The notes below the pieces were generated by a model. That model was not told the DNA's origin. It did no database searches and worked only from the letters and a program-made list of their open reading frames with translations. Both the position numbers and the translations under genes were made by a program. 64,000 bases of DNA from Pseudoclavibacter soli DSM 23366 (lineage in GTDB: Bacteria; Actinomycetota; Actinomycetes; Actinomycetales; Microbacteriaceae): assembly GCF_000423505.1 (NCBI RefSeq), contig NZ_KE384027.1, positions 187,140-251,139 of the forward strand, written 5' to 3'. Positions 1-9,748 of this stretch are shown piece by piece; position 1 is the stretch's first letter, and every line of letters begins with the position of its first letter.

Positions 1-1
1 C

Positions 2-172
<171 letters not shown>

Positions 173-186
173 AAAACGGTGCACTT

Positions 187-1866
187 ATGTTGAAGATTTT
201 CCGCGTAGAGACTCCGGAAGGCTATGACTCGGCCCTTGCGCGTCTGAGCCTGCGCCAACGAACCCTGTTGGCGGGCGCTGTGACCTATCATTCGCTCATC
301 AACCCGGGCAGGCGTCTGCACTATCGGGTTTATGTTGGAGGCGAGAACCAATACCCGCGACTTACGGATACATCCACACTCGATGGAGTTAACGTTGAGG
401 GGCTTGTAGCATTAGGCGAATTTGACGCCTCTGGTATCGCCCCACACCGCACGGATTTCACACCACGCCTCTACGCTGGAAATATTCCAGTGCGAGATCG
501 GAACATCCGATATATCTTACTGACTCCTGATACGGCATCAGATGACGTGACTCGTTCCGCACATGGGGGGTCTCCTGTTCACAGACTCTACTCTGAGCTT
601 GAACGTCATGCCCCGGCTGTATTGGATGCTGGACTCTCAGCACTAACGACAGCTCGAATAGCGGGTCTCAAACGCTACGTGCCCCGTCGAAGAGTGGAAA
701 GCCCGCAGGCAATTGCCAGACGGATGGGCGTGACGCGGCCAATATGCGCTGTTGCTCCAGGGCCCTGTGTTCCCAATGCGGCACCGGCCGCACTCATCGG
801 CATGCATTGGTTGCAAGCGGGGGGTGCTGAGCGGTGGGCAGTGGAGACCGTTGCGCTTGCCAGAGCAGCAGGGCTCAGGCCCATCGTGGTCACTGATCAT
901 GACTCGCACAGTCCGTGGATTACTCGGGCTGAACTAGACGGGGCCCTGATCATTCCGTTGACCTTTCCCGCCCAAGAGCAGATTGGCGATGAGCCGTTTT
1001 TGCGCGCGATCTTCGAGGCATTTGACATCCGCGGAGTGTGGCTTCATCACTCACAATGGCTCTACGATCGTCTCCCTTGGATCAAGCAATACCGGCCAAA
1101 GGTGCCAATTATTGATTCACTTCACATCTTGGAGTACAAGGGCGGTGGTTTCCCGGCTGCCGCAGTGCATGAGGATGCCTTTATAGACGCTCATCACGTC
1201 ATTTCTCCTCAACTGAAGCGATGGATGATCGAGACTCAGAAGGTTTCTAGCGAGAAGGTAGTGCTCGCACCTCTCGGTGGACTTACTTCCTCAGAGGGCA
1301 CTGGGTTCAGAGCGAGAACTGTGAACGGCTTTACTGTCTCATTCATTGGTCGTTTGGCGAGACAGAAACGGCCAGAGTTGTTCCTGCGCTTCGCAAAGCG
1401 AGCCAGCAAACGTTTTCCAGAGGTGCGCTTTGTCATGCATGGGGACGGTGAACTTGACGAAGTAATCGGGCACCTGATTGATCAGTTTGGGTTATCTGAT
1501 GTCGTCACGCGACGCAGCAGTGAGGTGCCAATCAGTGATACCTTGGTGGAAAGCGACCTCCTACTGATCACCTCGATTAATGAGGGCATTACTCTGACGA
1601 CGTTTGAAGCGGTTGCTGCCGGGGTTCCGGTAGTTTCGTCGAGGGTCGGGTCTCAGGGGACATTGATTCCTCCGGAGGGGCTGTTGCCCTACTCGGCGGA
1701 CTCATTTCTCAGACATGGGCTTGTGACGTTGGAGAGGTTGCTCACAGAGGAAAACCAACGTCGCTCGCTCTGGAAACGCGAGCGCGAAGCCGTGACAATG
1801 TTCGATAGGCTGCAAACAGCCACTTCATGGGCGAAAGGCCAGATCAGTACATGGGCACAAAAGTAG
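187..1866 (+). CDS. GT4-type glycosyltransferase
   Basis: A 559-residue cytosolic glycosyltransferase. The C-terminal half has GT-B features: a glycine-rich entry after MHWLQAGGAERW near residue 205, a FIGRLARQKRPELFL segment near 387, and NEGITLTTFEAVAAG near 463, which carries the E-x7-E acidic pair typical of GT4. The N-terminal 200 residues are not a standard GT domain and may bind the acceptor. The frame opens at 154, inside glf, but ATG 187 gives a natural start (MLKIFRVE) 14 bases after the glf stop. The next gene starts inside its end, which suggests translational coupling. Linkage and substrate cannot be read from sequence; a rhamnosyl or galactofuranosyl role is inferred from neighbours only. 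Confidence 0.8.
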   Translation: MLKIFRVETPEGYDSALARLSLRQRTLLAGAVTYHSLINPGRRLHYRVYVGGENQYPRLTDTSTLDGVNVEGLVALGEFDASGIAPHRTDFTPRLYAGNIPVRDRNIRYILLTPDTASDDVTRSAHGGSPVHRLYSELERHAPAVLDAGLSALTTARIAGLKRYVPRRRVESPQAIARRMGVTRPICAVAPGPCVPNAAPAALIGMHWLQAGGAERWAVETVALARAAGLRPIVVTDHDSHSPWITRAELDGALIIPLTFPAQEQIGDEPFLRAIFEAFDIRGVWLHHSQWLYDRLPWIKQYRPKVPIIDSLHILEYKGGGFPAAAVHEDAFIDAHHVISPQLKRWMIETQKVSSEKVVLAPLGGLTSSEGTGFRARTVNGFTVSFIGRLARQKRPELFLRFAKRASKRFPEVRFVMHGDGELDEVIGHLIDQFGLSDVVTRRSSEVPISDTLVESDLLLITSINEGITLTTFEAVAAGVPVVSSRVGSQGTLIPPEGLLPYSADSFLRHGLVTLERLLTEENQRRSLWKREREAVTMFDRLQTATSWAKGQISTWAQK

Positions 1867-2774
1867 CCGCAGTCATAGTCACGTTCAATCGGCTGGAGAA
1901 GCTGAAGACGGTGCTAGCTTCCGTCGAACGCCAAGAACGGACGCCAGACCTACTTGTCATAGTTGATAATGCCTCGACAGATGGAACGGCCGAGTTCTTG
2001 GCAACATACTCGTGTGCTGTTGAGGTTGCTTTAGTGACTTTGAGCAAAAATACAGGTGGCGCAGGTGGCTTTTCCACCGGTATGCAGAAAGCCTACGAAC
2101 TTGGCGCGGATTACATCTGGATTATGGATGATGATGGCTACCCTGAGGCTTCGGCATTGGGTAACTTGTTACATGGTTACGAGGCCGCCATCGACGAGCT
2201 TGGGCCCGATGTGCCATTTGCCTGCTCAGTCGTGCATTTCGTGGATGGCACCATCTGCGAGATGAACAATCCAGTTCCGACTTGGGACTGGGGGCGCCTG
2301 CTTGCCAAAGGTCAGAACGCTGTCACCGTGTCTCGATGCTCCTTTGTCTCAGTTTTGCTGCCACGTTGGGTTCTCGAGACTTATGGGCTCCCATACAAGG
2401 AGTATTTCATCTGGTTTGATGACGCGGAGTATACAGAGAGAATCACCAAGATCTGCCCAGGTGTGCAGGTGCTCACTAGCGTGGTTGTGCATGACATGGG
2501 GGTGAATAAGGGCGTCAATTTTGAAATGATCAATGAGGGGAACGCCTGGAAATTCGCCTATGGAATCAGGAACGAAGCCTCATATCGATTCCACCACGTG
2601 AACAAGGCCTCATACTTGATCTTCGCAGCCTCTGTAGAACGGCAGATGAAACGCGGAAAAGTTGCGCCAAAGCTGAGGTTGAAGATGACCAAGCAACTCT
2701 TAGAAGGGGCTCGATTCAACCCCGAGATCGATTATCCGCAATCGACGCACCACCGTCCGGGAACGGCCGGATGA
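1851..2774 (+). CDS. GT2 glycosyltransferase, GlfT1-like galactofuranosyl/rhamnosyltransferase
   Basis: A 307-residue GT-A fold enzyme. It begins AAVIVTFNR, has VDNASTDGT for nucleotide binding, NTGGAGGFSTGM around residues 65-76, and a metal-binding IMDDDG near residue 93. The GGAGGF segment and the DDD triad are shared with the mycobacterial galactofuranosyltransferase GlfT1 and related rhamnosyltransferases. Position two genes after glf supports UDP-galactofuranose as donor, but a dTDP-rhamnose donor is equally possible. The frame is open from 1827; ATG 1851 (MGTKVAAVIVTF) is preferred because the core domain starts directly after it. It overlaps the preceding gene by 16 bases and the next by 4 (ATGA), so it belongs to one operon. 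Confidence 0.75.
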   Translation: MGTKVAAVIVTFNRLEKLKTVLASVERQERTPDLLVIVDNASTDGTAEFLATYSCAVEVALVTLSKNTGGAGGFSTGMQKAYELGADYIWIMDDDGYPEASALGNLLHGYEAAIDELGPDVPFACSVVHFVDGTICEMNNPVPTWDWGRLLAKGQNAVTVSRCSFVSVLLPRWVLETYGLPYKEYFIWFDDAEYTERITKICPGVQVLTSVVVHDMGVNKGVNFEMINEGNAWKFAYGIRNEASYRFHHVNKASYLIFAASVERQMKRGKVAPKLRLKMTKQLLEGARFNPEIDYPQSTHHRPGTAG

Positions 2775-3892
2775 TTCACGAGCGCGTTCGAATCGACTCG
2801 CTTACTGGCCTGCGTTTCTTTGCTGCGATATGGGTGGTTCTCTTCCATGTGAGGGGCAATCTCGCCGAAGAATACCCGGCGGCCTATCGCGTGATTGAAC
2901 CAGTGATTGCTTACGGCGAATATGGTGTCGACTTGTTCTTTGCGCTGAGCGGATTCGTCTTAGCGCTCGCCTACAGCGAGCGTTTGGGAAGTGCCTGGTC
3001 TTGGCGGGCTACTGGACATTTCTATTGGACGCGTTTCGTGAGAATCTGGCCGGCATACTTTTTCATGCTGGTCATCGCGGGTGCCTGGCACCTGAGCTTG
3101 GTCTATCGGGGGGTTGCTGATCCTACAGCTCCGCGTGATCTTTCATTGGGCAGTTTTCTTCGCCAGGCGCTGATGATTGTGCTTTGGACAGAACCCACAA
3201 GCGATCGATTGACCTGGAACGGTGCTGCCTGGACTGTTTCTGCCGAGGTTCTCGCTTATATCTTCTTTCCGGTTTTAGCTTTGCTTCTTCACCGGAGGGT
3301 CAGCAAAGCCCCTGCATGGGTGCTGGGAGTACTGACCTTTGCTGCGATTCTGCCATTGGGGATTCTGGCGATAAACGTGGGCCTCTACGCACCATGGATG
3401 TGGCTAGCGAGAATTGTCTGCTCCTTCACCGCAGGATATATGAGCTATTTCTTTATGCTCAGTATTCGCCGAAGGCTTTGGGCACAGCGTTGGAGCGGCG
3501 CATTTGTGGGTATTTCTGTGTTGCTCGCAGTCCTTTGGCTGAGCTTTTGTACCGTGGTCGATGATCATGTGAGAGGCAACATCGTCGTCTTGCTGTTTCC
3601 ATTTCTTCTCGTCGCTCTGGCGATTGACCGTGAATGGATTGCTCGGCTCTTGGAGAGACCCGGAGCGCAACTCGGCGGGAAAACCTCGTACTCAATCTAT
3701 CTTGTACACATGCCGATTATTGAGATTCTCTGGTATCTCCAGACATACCATCCCGTAACGTTCAGCGCTGATCAACCTGCAGCAAAGGTTGGTTTTCTTC
3801 TCATTCCAGTGGTCGTGACTATCGCTGGCTATCTCCTGTGGCGTTTTATCGAAGAGCCATCTCGTAGGATCTTGCTAAGGGGTAATCGATGA
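2771..3892 (+). CDS. Acyltransferase family 3 membrane protein (O-acyltransferase, OafA/YrhL type)
   Basis: A 373-residue polytopic membrane protein. The N-terminus RIDSLTGLRFFAAIWVVLFH holds the family signature (LxGLRxxAA...H) with the presumed catalytic histidine. About ten hydrophobic segments follow, with YSIYLVHMP near residue 307, another hallmark of acyltransferase 3. These enzymes transfer acetyl or other acyl groups onto surface glycans across the membrane. It overlaps its upstream gene by ATGA and its downstream gene by 4 bases, so it is embedded in the glycan operon and probably O-acylates the polysaccharide. The acyl group is unknown. Confidence 0.9.
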   Translation: MIHERVRIDSLTGLRFFAAIWVVLFHVRGNLAEEYPAAYRVIEPVIAYGEYGVDLFFALSGFVLALAYSERLGSAWSWRATGHFYWTRFVRIWPAYFFMLVIAGAWHLSLVYRGVADPTAPRDLSLGSFLRQALMIVLWTEPTSDRLTWNGAAWTVSAEVLAYIFFPVLALLLHRRVSKAPAWVLGVLTFAAILPLGILAINVGLYAPWMWLARIVCSFTAGYMSYFFMLSIRRRLWAQRWSGAFVGISVLLAVLWLSFCTVVDDHVRGNIVVLLFPFLLVALAIDREWIARLLERPGAQLGGKTSYSIYLVHMPIIEILWYLQTYHPVTFSADQPAAKVGFLLIPVVVTIAGYLLWRFIEEPSRRILLRGNR

Positions 3893-5808
3893 TCGAATCT
3901 TGGGGGCAAATGGCCACCGCAATATCCGTTGCGGTTCTTTTGTTCTGGGTACCCGGAGGTCTGGCATTGCTGATGGCGCATCTGCGTACCCCATTTGGGG
4001 TGTTCATTGCGGTTTCGCCAGTACTGAGTACGGCACTTTTCGGCGTGGCTGCGATCCTTTTGTCAAAGATTGAGGTTCCTTGGAGTCCGTTAAGCGCGCT
4101 TGTGACTGTCATGGCTTTGTCCATGTTACTTGGAGGTGCGTTACGGTCCTTGCGCACAGTGTCATGGCGACGTGCTGCTCCAACAATGTGGCGCGTGGGT
4201 TTGCCCAGAGCTTGGGTCGGGGCATTCCTCGGCGGTGCGATTCTTGTTTCCCTGTTCCTGTGGGCCCTTCCGAACCCGAACGCTTTTGAACAGACATTCG
4301 ATACGGCGTTCCACCTCAATGCGGTGCAATATGTTGTGCAAACGGGAGACGGATCGGCTCTGACTCTGTCTGAGATGACAGGTAAGAGTGGCTTCTATCC
4401 CGCTGCATGGCATGACCTGGGGGCATTGATAGTGCTGCTCACGGGTGTCTCCGTCCCACTCGCTGCCAACGCGCTAAACGGGGTCATTATCGGTATGATT
4501 TGGCCGGTTGGAATGGCCTTCTTAGCATGGTCGCTCTGGCGTGAATCTCGTTGGGTCGGGTTTGCAGCGGGAGTTCTCTCGGCAGCGGTGCCCAGCTATC
4601 CGTTTCTCTTTTTCTATTTCGGCTCGTTATATCCCAACTTGCTGGGGGTCGCCCTACTGCCTGCCGCACTGGTGATCGGTCTTCGGACTTTCAAACTGAT
4701 CCCTCAGATCGATGTTGAATCGACTGGCAGTGCGTTACTCGTTCTAGGCGTGGCGATGGTAGGCCTAGGCCTAGCGCATCCTAACGCTTTGCTTGCCCTG
4801 TTTGCTGCGATGGCCGCCGCGACCACTGCACGATCTATCCAGCAGGCAATTCGGTCATGGACAGGCTGGTCGGGAGCCGTCCGTCTCGGCGTGGCTTTGT
4901 TAAACGTCATCGTCTGGGGGGTCTTGGCGGGAATTTGGTCCACCGTACGTCCCGATACCTCGCAGCCACATATCGAGTCTGGTCTTACTACCGCGCATGC
5001 ACTGGGTGAGGTCCTGACCAATGCCCAAGGTAGCGGAAGCGTGGCCTTGGTGCTTTCTATCTTCGCGCTCGTTGGGGGGGCGAAACTGCTGCGTCGGCGT
5101 GACCTTTTCCCGCTGATATTGTGGCTAATCACCGCGACGACATATGTGCTCGTCGCTGCGGGCCCATGGGAATCTGTGAGTCGCCTACTCGGCGGTGTAT
5201 TCTACCAAGACTTCAACCGAATCGCGGCGTTACTCGCTATTCCTACGGTCTTGATATCTGCATATGCTCTAGGTGTGGGACTTGACGCGATGGCGCGGTC
5301 GAGGCACCCCGTCGTGCTCCGGGCTGTTTCAGTGTTGGCTCTCATCCCTGTGCTTATCATGCCTCAGCTTTCTGGGCTGGAACACGTGAGGTGGTCGTTT
5401 AAGGTGTTCGAGAGCTCCGTCATGATTCGGTCTAACGAGATGGATGTCGTAACAGATATGACCGATGTTGTGCCGAATGGCGACAGGGTCATGATTATCC
5501 CCATCAGCGGTGGGGTCTTCGCATACGCGTTGACTGGCAGAGAAGTTACTCCGGAACACTTTTTCTATAGAGAAACGCCAGTCGAAGAGTATATAAGAGA
5601 GCACATTGATGAACCTGCTACTCCGATGCTGTGTCAAGCATTAGAAGAGTCTGATGTTCGGTACTTGCTTGATTTCAACCGAGTGACAAGCGGTATATCT
5701 CCTGGCTCTGACCTTGACGATGGCGGTGCTACCAATACTCTCGTAGTCGCGGAAAGTGGTCAGGCTAAACTTCTTCGAATTGTTGCATGTGGACTTGGGG
5801 GCCAATGA
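3889..5808 (+). CDS. DUF6541-type large membrane protein (possible GT-C enzyme)
   Basis: A 639-residue protein with many transmembrane segments in the first 500 residues and a soluble C-terminal tail of about 130 residues (from near 510) that is probably extracytoplasmic. The N-terminus (LLFWVPGGLALL) and overall layout match the actinobacterial DUF6541 family found in cell-surface polysaccharide clusters. The acidic FDTAFHLNAVQYV region after the early membrane segments resembles the first-loop acidic site of GT-C glycosyltransferases that use polyprenyl-linked sugars. That function is inferred, not established for this family. It starts within the end of the acyltransferase gene and ends just before the next GT2. 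Confidence 0.7.
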   Translation: MIESWGQMATAISVAVLLFWVPGGLALLMAHLRTPFGVFIAVSPVLSTALFGVAAILLSKIEVPWSPLSALVTVMALSMLLGGALRSLRTVSWRRAAPTMWRVGLPRAWVGAFLGGAILVSLFLWALPNPNAFEQTFDTAFHLNAVQYVVQTGDGSALTLSEMTGKSGFYPAAWHDLGALIVLLTGVSVPLAANALNGVIIGMIWPVGMAFLAWSLWRESRWVGFAAGVLSAAVPSYPFLFFYFGSLYPNLLGVALLPAALVIGLRTFKLIPQIDVESTGSALLVLGVAMVGLGLAHPNALLALFAAMAAATTARSIQQAIRSWTGWSGAVRLGVALLNVIVWGVLAGIWSTVRPDTSQPHIESGLTTAHALGEVLTNAQGSGSVALVLSIFALVGGAKLLRRRDLFPLILWLITATTYVLVAAGPWESVSRLLGGVFYQDFNRIAALLAIPTVLISAYALGVGLDAMARSRHPVVLRAVSVLALIPVLIMPQLSGLEHVRWSFKVFESSVMIRSNEMDVVTDMTDVVPNGDRVMIIPISGGVFAYALTGREVTPEHFFYRETPVEEYIREHIDEPATPMLCQALEESDVRYLLDFNRVTSGISPGSDLDDGGATNTLVVAESGQAKLLRIVACGLGGQ

Positions 5809-5821
5809 TGAAGGGACTGTC

Positions 5822-6505
5822 GTGATAGCACCACTGGAAGAAGCCACTTGGCTGGTTATCCCCCTCTACAATGAAGGGGCGGTCGTGGGAGACGTAATCA
5901 AGAACGCTCTTGAAGTGTTCCCCCACATAGTTTGTGTCGATGACGGGAGCGCTGACGGTTCTGGGGATATCGCACTCCGCGCAGGGGCGGTGGTGTTAAC
6001 GCATCCCATCAATTTAGGACAAGGAGCTGCCCTCCAAACTGGGCTCACATTTGCACTCTCCTATGATAGGGAAGCGCGGTACTTCGTAACCTTTGACTCG
6101 GACGGTCAGCATCGTACAGAAGATGTTCAACGGATGATTCGTCGCCTTGATAGAGATGAGCTCGACGTCGTGCTTGGAAGTCGGTTCCTCGACGAAGGTA
6201 CAAATATGACCAGACTTAAGCGAACGGTGCTGAAAACTGCCGTCGCGTTCGAGAACTTCACGACGGGCCTGAAACTCACTGATGCGCACAATGGTCTTCG
6301 GGCATTTACACGAAGAGGTGCGGAGAAGATCCATATTACTCAAAACCGCATGGCGCATGCGTCCGAGATTACTTCGCAGATTGCCCGTGCCAAGCTACTC
6401 TACGCTGAAGAACCAGTGCACATTCAGTACACAGACTACAGTATGGCGAAGGGGCAATCCGTTTGGAATGCGGTAAATATACTCGGCGACCTTTGGCTGA
6501 GGTGA
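5822..6505 (+). CDS. GT2 family, polyprenol-phosphate glycosyltransferase-like
   Basis: A 227-residue GT-A enzyme of the Dpm1/GtrB type: WLVIPLYNEG at the start, CVDDGSADGSG near residue 40, and FDSDGQH near residue 94. It lacks the C-terminal membrane helices of larger family members. The reading frame is open from 5756, but GTG 5822 is chosen because AAGGGA lies 6-11 bases upstream and the GT domain starts right after it. It is followed 19 bases later by a DUF2304 membrane protein, a common pairing in which the small partner may tether or flip the product. The likely role is to charge undecaprenyl phosphate with a sugar for use by a GT-C enzyme outside the membrane. Confidence 0.8.
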   Translation: MIAPLEEATWLVIPLYNEGAVVGDVIKNALEVFPHIVCVDDGSADGSGDIALRAGAVVLTHPINLGQGAALQTGLTFALSYDREARYFVTFDSDGQHRTEDVQRMIRRLDRDELDVVLGSRFLDEGTNMTRLKRTVLKTAVAFENFTTGLKLTDAHNGLRAFTRRGAEKIHITQNRMAHASEITSQIARAKLLYAEEPVHIQYTDYSMAKGQSVWNAVNILGDLWLR

Positions 6506-6524
6506 TTGAGGGAGTGACAGTTCT

Positions 6525-6887
6525 ATGAACCAGATCTTAATAAAGCTTGTTCTCATCGTTGCATTTGGGTTACTGGCCTTGTATCTCATCGCTCCGTTGT
6601 CTGGGCAGCGCGGTTTAGCCATCAGGAAATTGGTGTATGCGCTATTATTCGCAGGTGCTGCCTTGGCGGTGCTGTTTCCCTCTTGGATCAGCGCATTGGC
6701 TCAGCTCCTCGGAATAGGGAGGGGGACTGATCTACTTTTGTACTCGTTGATTGTTGTCTTTCTTGGGGTCTCATTTTCGCTGCGAAGGCGAATCAAGATG
6801 CAGGAAGTCGCGATCACGCAACTCGCTCGCAGCATCGCCGTTGACAAACCTCGCTTCCCACGGTCCTCTGACGCAGCGGGCCGGTGA
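6525..6887 (+). CDS. DUF2304 small membrane protein
   Basis: A 120-residue protein with three hydrophobic segments (about residues 3-23, 33-52 and 65-85) followed by a basic tail. This length and layout, and the position next to a Dpm1-like GT2, are typical of DUF2304. Its biochemical role is unknown; partnership with the upstream GT2 is inferred from recurrent neighbourhood. The ATG at 6525 is preceded by GAGGGAGTGA, a good ribosome binding site. Confidence 0.75.
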   Translation: MNQILIKLVLIVAFGLLALYLIAPLSGQRGLAIRKLVYALLFAGAALAVLFPSWISALAQLLGIGRGTDLLLYSLIVVFLGVSFSLRRRIKMQEVAITQLARSIAVDKPRFPRSSDAAGR

Positions 6888-6890
6888 GAC

Positions 6891-8114
6891 GTGCCACGAC
6901 CCAGAGGGTTTGCCGCTGGCGTCACTGGCGTCGCGTTAGCGACATTAGTCGCAGCGGTGAGCGGGTTTGTTGTGACACTGCTTGCTGCGCGGGCCCTGCG
7001 ACCGGAGGAATACTCGCAGTTCGCTACAGCGTGGGCGATCCTGTACATGGCAGTCGCGGCACTTAGTGGGGTACAACAGGAGGTTGCGCGTTCGACGGCG
7101 CAAGAATTTCAGGAGTGTCGGGAACCGGGCGCGCGTGCGCTACCTTCTGTGCTGCTGGTCACTGCCGTAGTAGCAGTCGTAGTTGTGGTCGTTCTCACTG
7201 GCGTCCCTGGATATTCGACACTTGCCTACGGAGCTATCTGGTTTGTTCCAGCCATAGTCTTCCTAGTCGCTGGTCAGGCGGTTCTATCTGGTGCATTGGT
7301 CGGCGCAGGGGAGCTTCTTCCTTACGCTGCTGTAATTACCGTCGAGGCTGTGGCCCGACTCATCCTCTTCGTGATGGCTGCTTTGACTGTACTTGGTGGG
7401 GATCTGTTCAGCCTGGTGATCTACGCTATGGCGCCATTCGCTGCCTGGTTCGTGCTTGGTGTTCCGACCGGATGGGTAAGAAGGACAGCGACCGTCCGAG
7501 GCCAAGGCAGTTGGCAGCGACAGTTTCGATCATCCATGACAGTTGCGTCAGCAGCGTTGGTGACAGGCCTGTTGACTACGGGTATGCCAGCAATACTCTC
7601 TGGGATGATCACGAATGCGGATGGGTACACACTAGGGACGATCATTCTGATCGTAACGCTCACGCGTGCACCGTTGATGATGCCGCTCATCGCCTTCCAA
7701 AGCGCCATTGTCGCGTATCTGGTGAAACGGCAGCTGAGCCTTCAGACAGTGTTCAACGCAGTGGTAGCCGTTATCGGAGCGGGTACCGTTTTGGCCGCGT
7801 TAGCCAGCGGTTTTGGGCCGGTGCTCTTGAACTGGATGTTTGGGGACACCTACACGACGACCCGAGTCATTCTGTTCTGGACAACTTTCGCCTCGATCAG
7901 TCTAGCTCTGTTGTTTCTCGCGGGAGCGTTAGTGCTCGCTAGGGGAAGTCAGCGAGGGTATCTATGTATCTGGGCTGCCGGAGCGATCGGGACGTTCGCT
8001 CTATTACTCGTGCCATTTGAGCCTTGGTTTAGAACTATACTTGCCCTAGCCCTTGGGCCGTTAGCCGGTGTACTGGTGGGAGGGATCTACCTTGTCCCCC
8101 GGAAGTCAAGGTGA
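6891..8114 (+). CDS. Polysaccharide flippase, Wzx/MATE-like
   Basis: A 407-residue polytopic membrane protein with about twelve hydrophobic segments. The early ALRPEEYSQFATAWAI segment matches the (L)xPxxyGxfa pattern of the polysaccharide/lipid-linked oligosaccharide exporter superfamily. The start is GTG 6891, three bases after the DUF2304 stop. A flippase here alongside an ABC exporter at 27-29 kb suggests two export routes, or one for single lipid-linked sugars and one for the finished chain. It is the last intact gene of the forward operon and converges on a decayed reverse-strand gene. Confidence 0.8.
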   Translation: MPRPRGFAAGVTGVALATLVAAVSGFVVTLLAARALRPEEYSQFATAWAILYMAVAALSGVQQEVARSTAQEFQECREPGARALPSVLLVTAVVAVVVVVVLTGVPGYSTLAYGAIWFVPAIVFLVAGQAVLSGALVGAGELLPYAAVITVEAVARLILFVMAALTVLGGDLFSLVIYAMAPFAAWFVLGVPTGWVRRTATVRGQGSWQRQFRSSMTVASAALVTGLLTTGMPAILSGMITNADGYTLGTIILIVTLTRAPLMMPLIAFQSAIVAYLVKRQLSLQTVFNAVVAVIGAGTVLAALASGFGPVLLNWMFGDTYTTTRVILFWTTFASISLALLFLAGALVLARGSQRGYLCIWAAGAIGTFALLLVPFEPWFRTILALALGPLAGVLVGGIYLVPRKSR

Positions 8115-8143
8115 GCATCTCTGTCGCTTTCTCTCTGAGTGAA

Positions 8144-9486
8144 CTACTCCGTCATATGAAGAGCGTCCCAAGCGAAGATGCCGGTGGTGCCATCATTGGT
8201 TGGCAAATAGGCGTCGCTGACGGCAGAACCGATGGAAGCAGTGAGAAAAAACAACGCGATGAGTGAGGCCGCGGTTAGCCGTCGAGGGGAGGAAACAGCG
8301 CGTGTACAAACCTCCAAAAGGCCTCAGTCAACTCAAAGCGGAGATGACTAGCATTGCAAGAAGAAGTACTTGCGTTGAACGGAGGTAAAGATGGGCATTG
8401 CCGGACTGGTACATATTTGAGTATTCGAGGCGTAATAGAATCGGAGCAGCCAAGCGCCGCCAAAGATTGCGGTAATCGTGGCTACAGATCGGTCGCGATC
8501 GGGCAGAATATTGCCCAAGAATACAGTGAGTATCAAAACCGTGGTGAGACCAGATAGTCCTGCAAACTCTCCGTTTGGTGTCCACACTCCGCCAGCTACA
8601 GAAAGTGCTCCAGGAAGATCTCCTAGCCATGACGTGAAATACGCAGGGTCAGAAGGGGTGTCCCAATACTGATAGGTGTCGACGATCGGGTCGGCTGTCA
8701 GCGCGGCTAATACGTAACTGCCCGCTATTGCCATAAAGCTGGTAACAAAGGAGCTAAGAGCGACCAGCACACGACGCCAGTCTCGCCAGGGAGTAATGAA
8801 TAGTCCGAGCACCAGAACACCAGAGCACCAGAGATGAACGAGATGAACCAGATGAACCAGCCTGAGTAGAGGAGGGCGATGAGGCCGACAGCGAAGCCTA
8901 GCGCTATGAATCGCCAGATGATTCCAAGCAAGTTATGAGCATGAAATTCTTCCATCTGGCGGAGTCCGAGCAGGAGCAGCGGCGGGATTGAGAGCAGAGC
9001 GATAGAGCTCAAAGGTTGGTACATGTCCAGATATGGTGCAGTCGTAATTGCAGCAAGTAATGGTTCCTGTCCTGGCGCGTAGACGAACTCCCACAGTGCC
9101 CAAATTGCAGGGACAAGAAGAGCGGTTACTGGTAACTGAATGACCTGCTCCGCCTGGGATAGGGGGAGACTGGTAATGTGGGCAGTGAATGACAGTAGTT
9201 TAATTGTCCCTGGCGGATACGCAGACGGTGCGCCTTCTCCCCCGCTGAGATCGGCCTCCGCCCACTCTAGGTATCGCCGGACATCTCTTCCTTCTGATAA
9301 GGCGAAAGGTTCCTTGGTAATGCGCAACGCTACTGCTAACGATGCGGCTGGGACAGCTCCGAGTATTGAAAGATCAGGTGCCCATTCAACTCCTCTCAGC
9401 CACGCGAAACGCTTCGACAGGCAATAGCCCCTGATGTCAAAGGAAGAACGAGTAGGGCGGCCCGTAACTGGACTCCTGAGAGCAGA
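8144..9486 (-). pseudogene. Decayed multi-pass membrane protein (tentatively an AftA-like or other GT-C glycosyltransferase)
   Basis: A reverse-strand coding remnant of about 450 codons is spread over three frames and has no proper start. From 9486 the frame runs to 8725 (YLEWAEADLSGG, SAYPPGTIKLL, then membrane segments). Near 8815, in a run of similar TGGTGCTCTGGTGTTCTGG units, coding sense moves to the frame ending at 8348 (FITPWRDWRR, TYQYWDTPSDPAYF, WLLRFYYASN). Near 8420 it moves again to the frame ending at 8328 (NMYQSGNAHLYLRSTQVLLL). A last piece (RRLTAASLIALFFL, SDAYLPTNDGTTG) runs to TAG at 8144-8146. At least three lesions plus the missing N-terminus argue for a dead gene. The YPPG motif and alternating membrane segments recall arabinofuranosyltransferase AftA, but that identity is uncertain. 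Bases 9490-9748 upstream hold no recognisable gene. Confidence 0.6.
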
Positions 9487-9748
9487 CTAACTTGGCCTGA
9501 TCGTTCCAGAGGGTCTACGGAAATCGTGAATCGGGCTCAAAGCACCAAAATGACTGCGACCGATGCACTCACACCTAATATGTGGCAGATGTTGATGAGA
9601 CGTTTCATCATTACGAAGTGTGCGTCCTGGGTCTTACTCTGTTCATCACCTAATGCTGGTGCCACGGGCATGATGGGATAATGCTGTCGCATGGGCGGAA
9701 CTTTTCTTTCTGTAATGAGGCGTGTTAGTTCAAGCTTGAGCCGATTGG

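Noticed and set aside
7115-7942. A forward frame of 275 codons inside the flippase gene
   Set aside because: Cys/Arg/Ser-rich translation without hydrophobic pattern or motif; the flippase frame has regular membrane segments.
8144-9486. Treating the separate reverse frames as two or three small membrane-protein genes
   Set aside because: Their sequences continue one another across frame changes, lack start sites and fit one long polytopic protein better.
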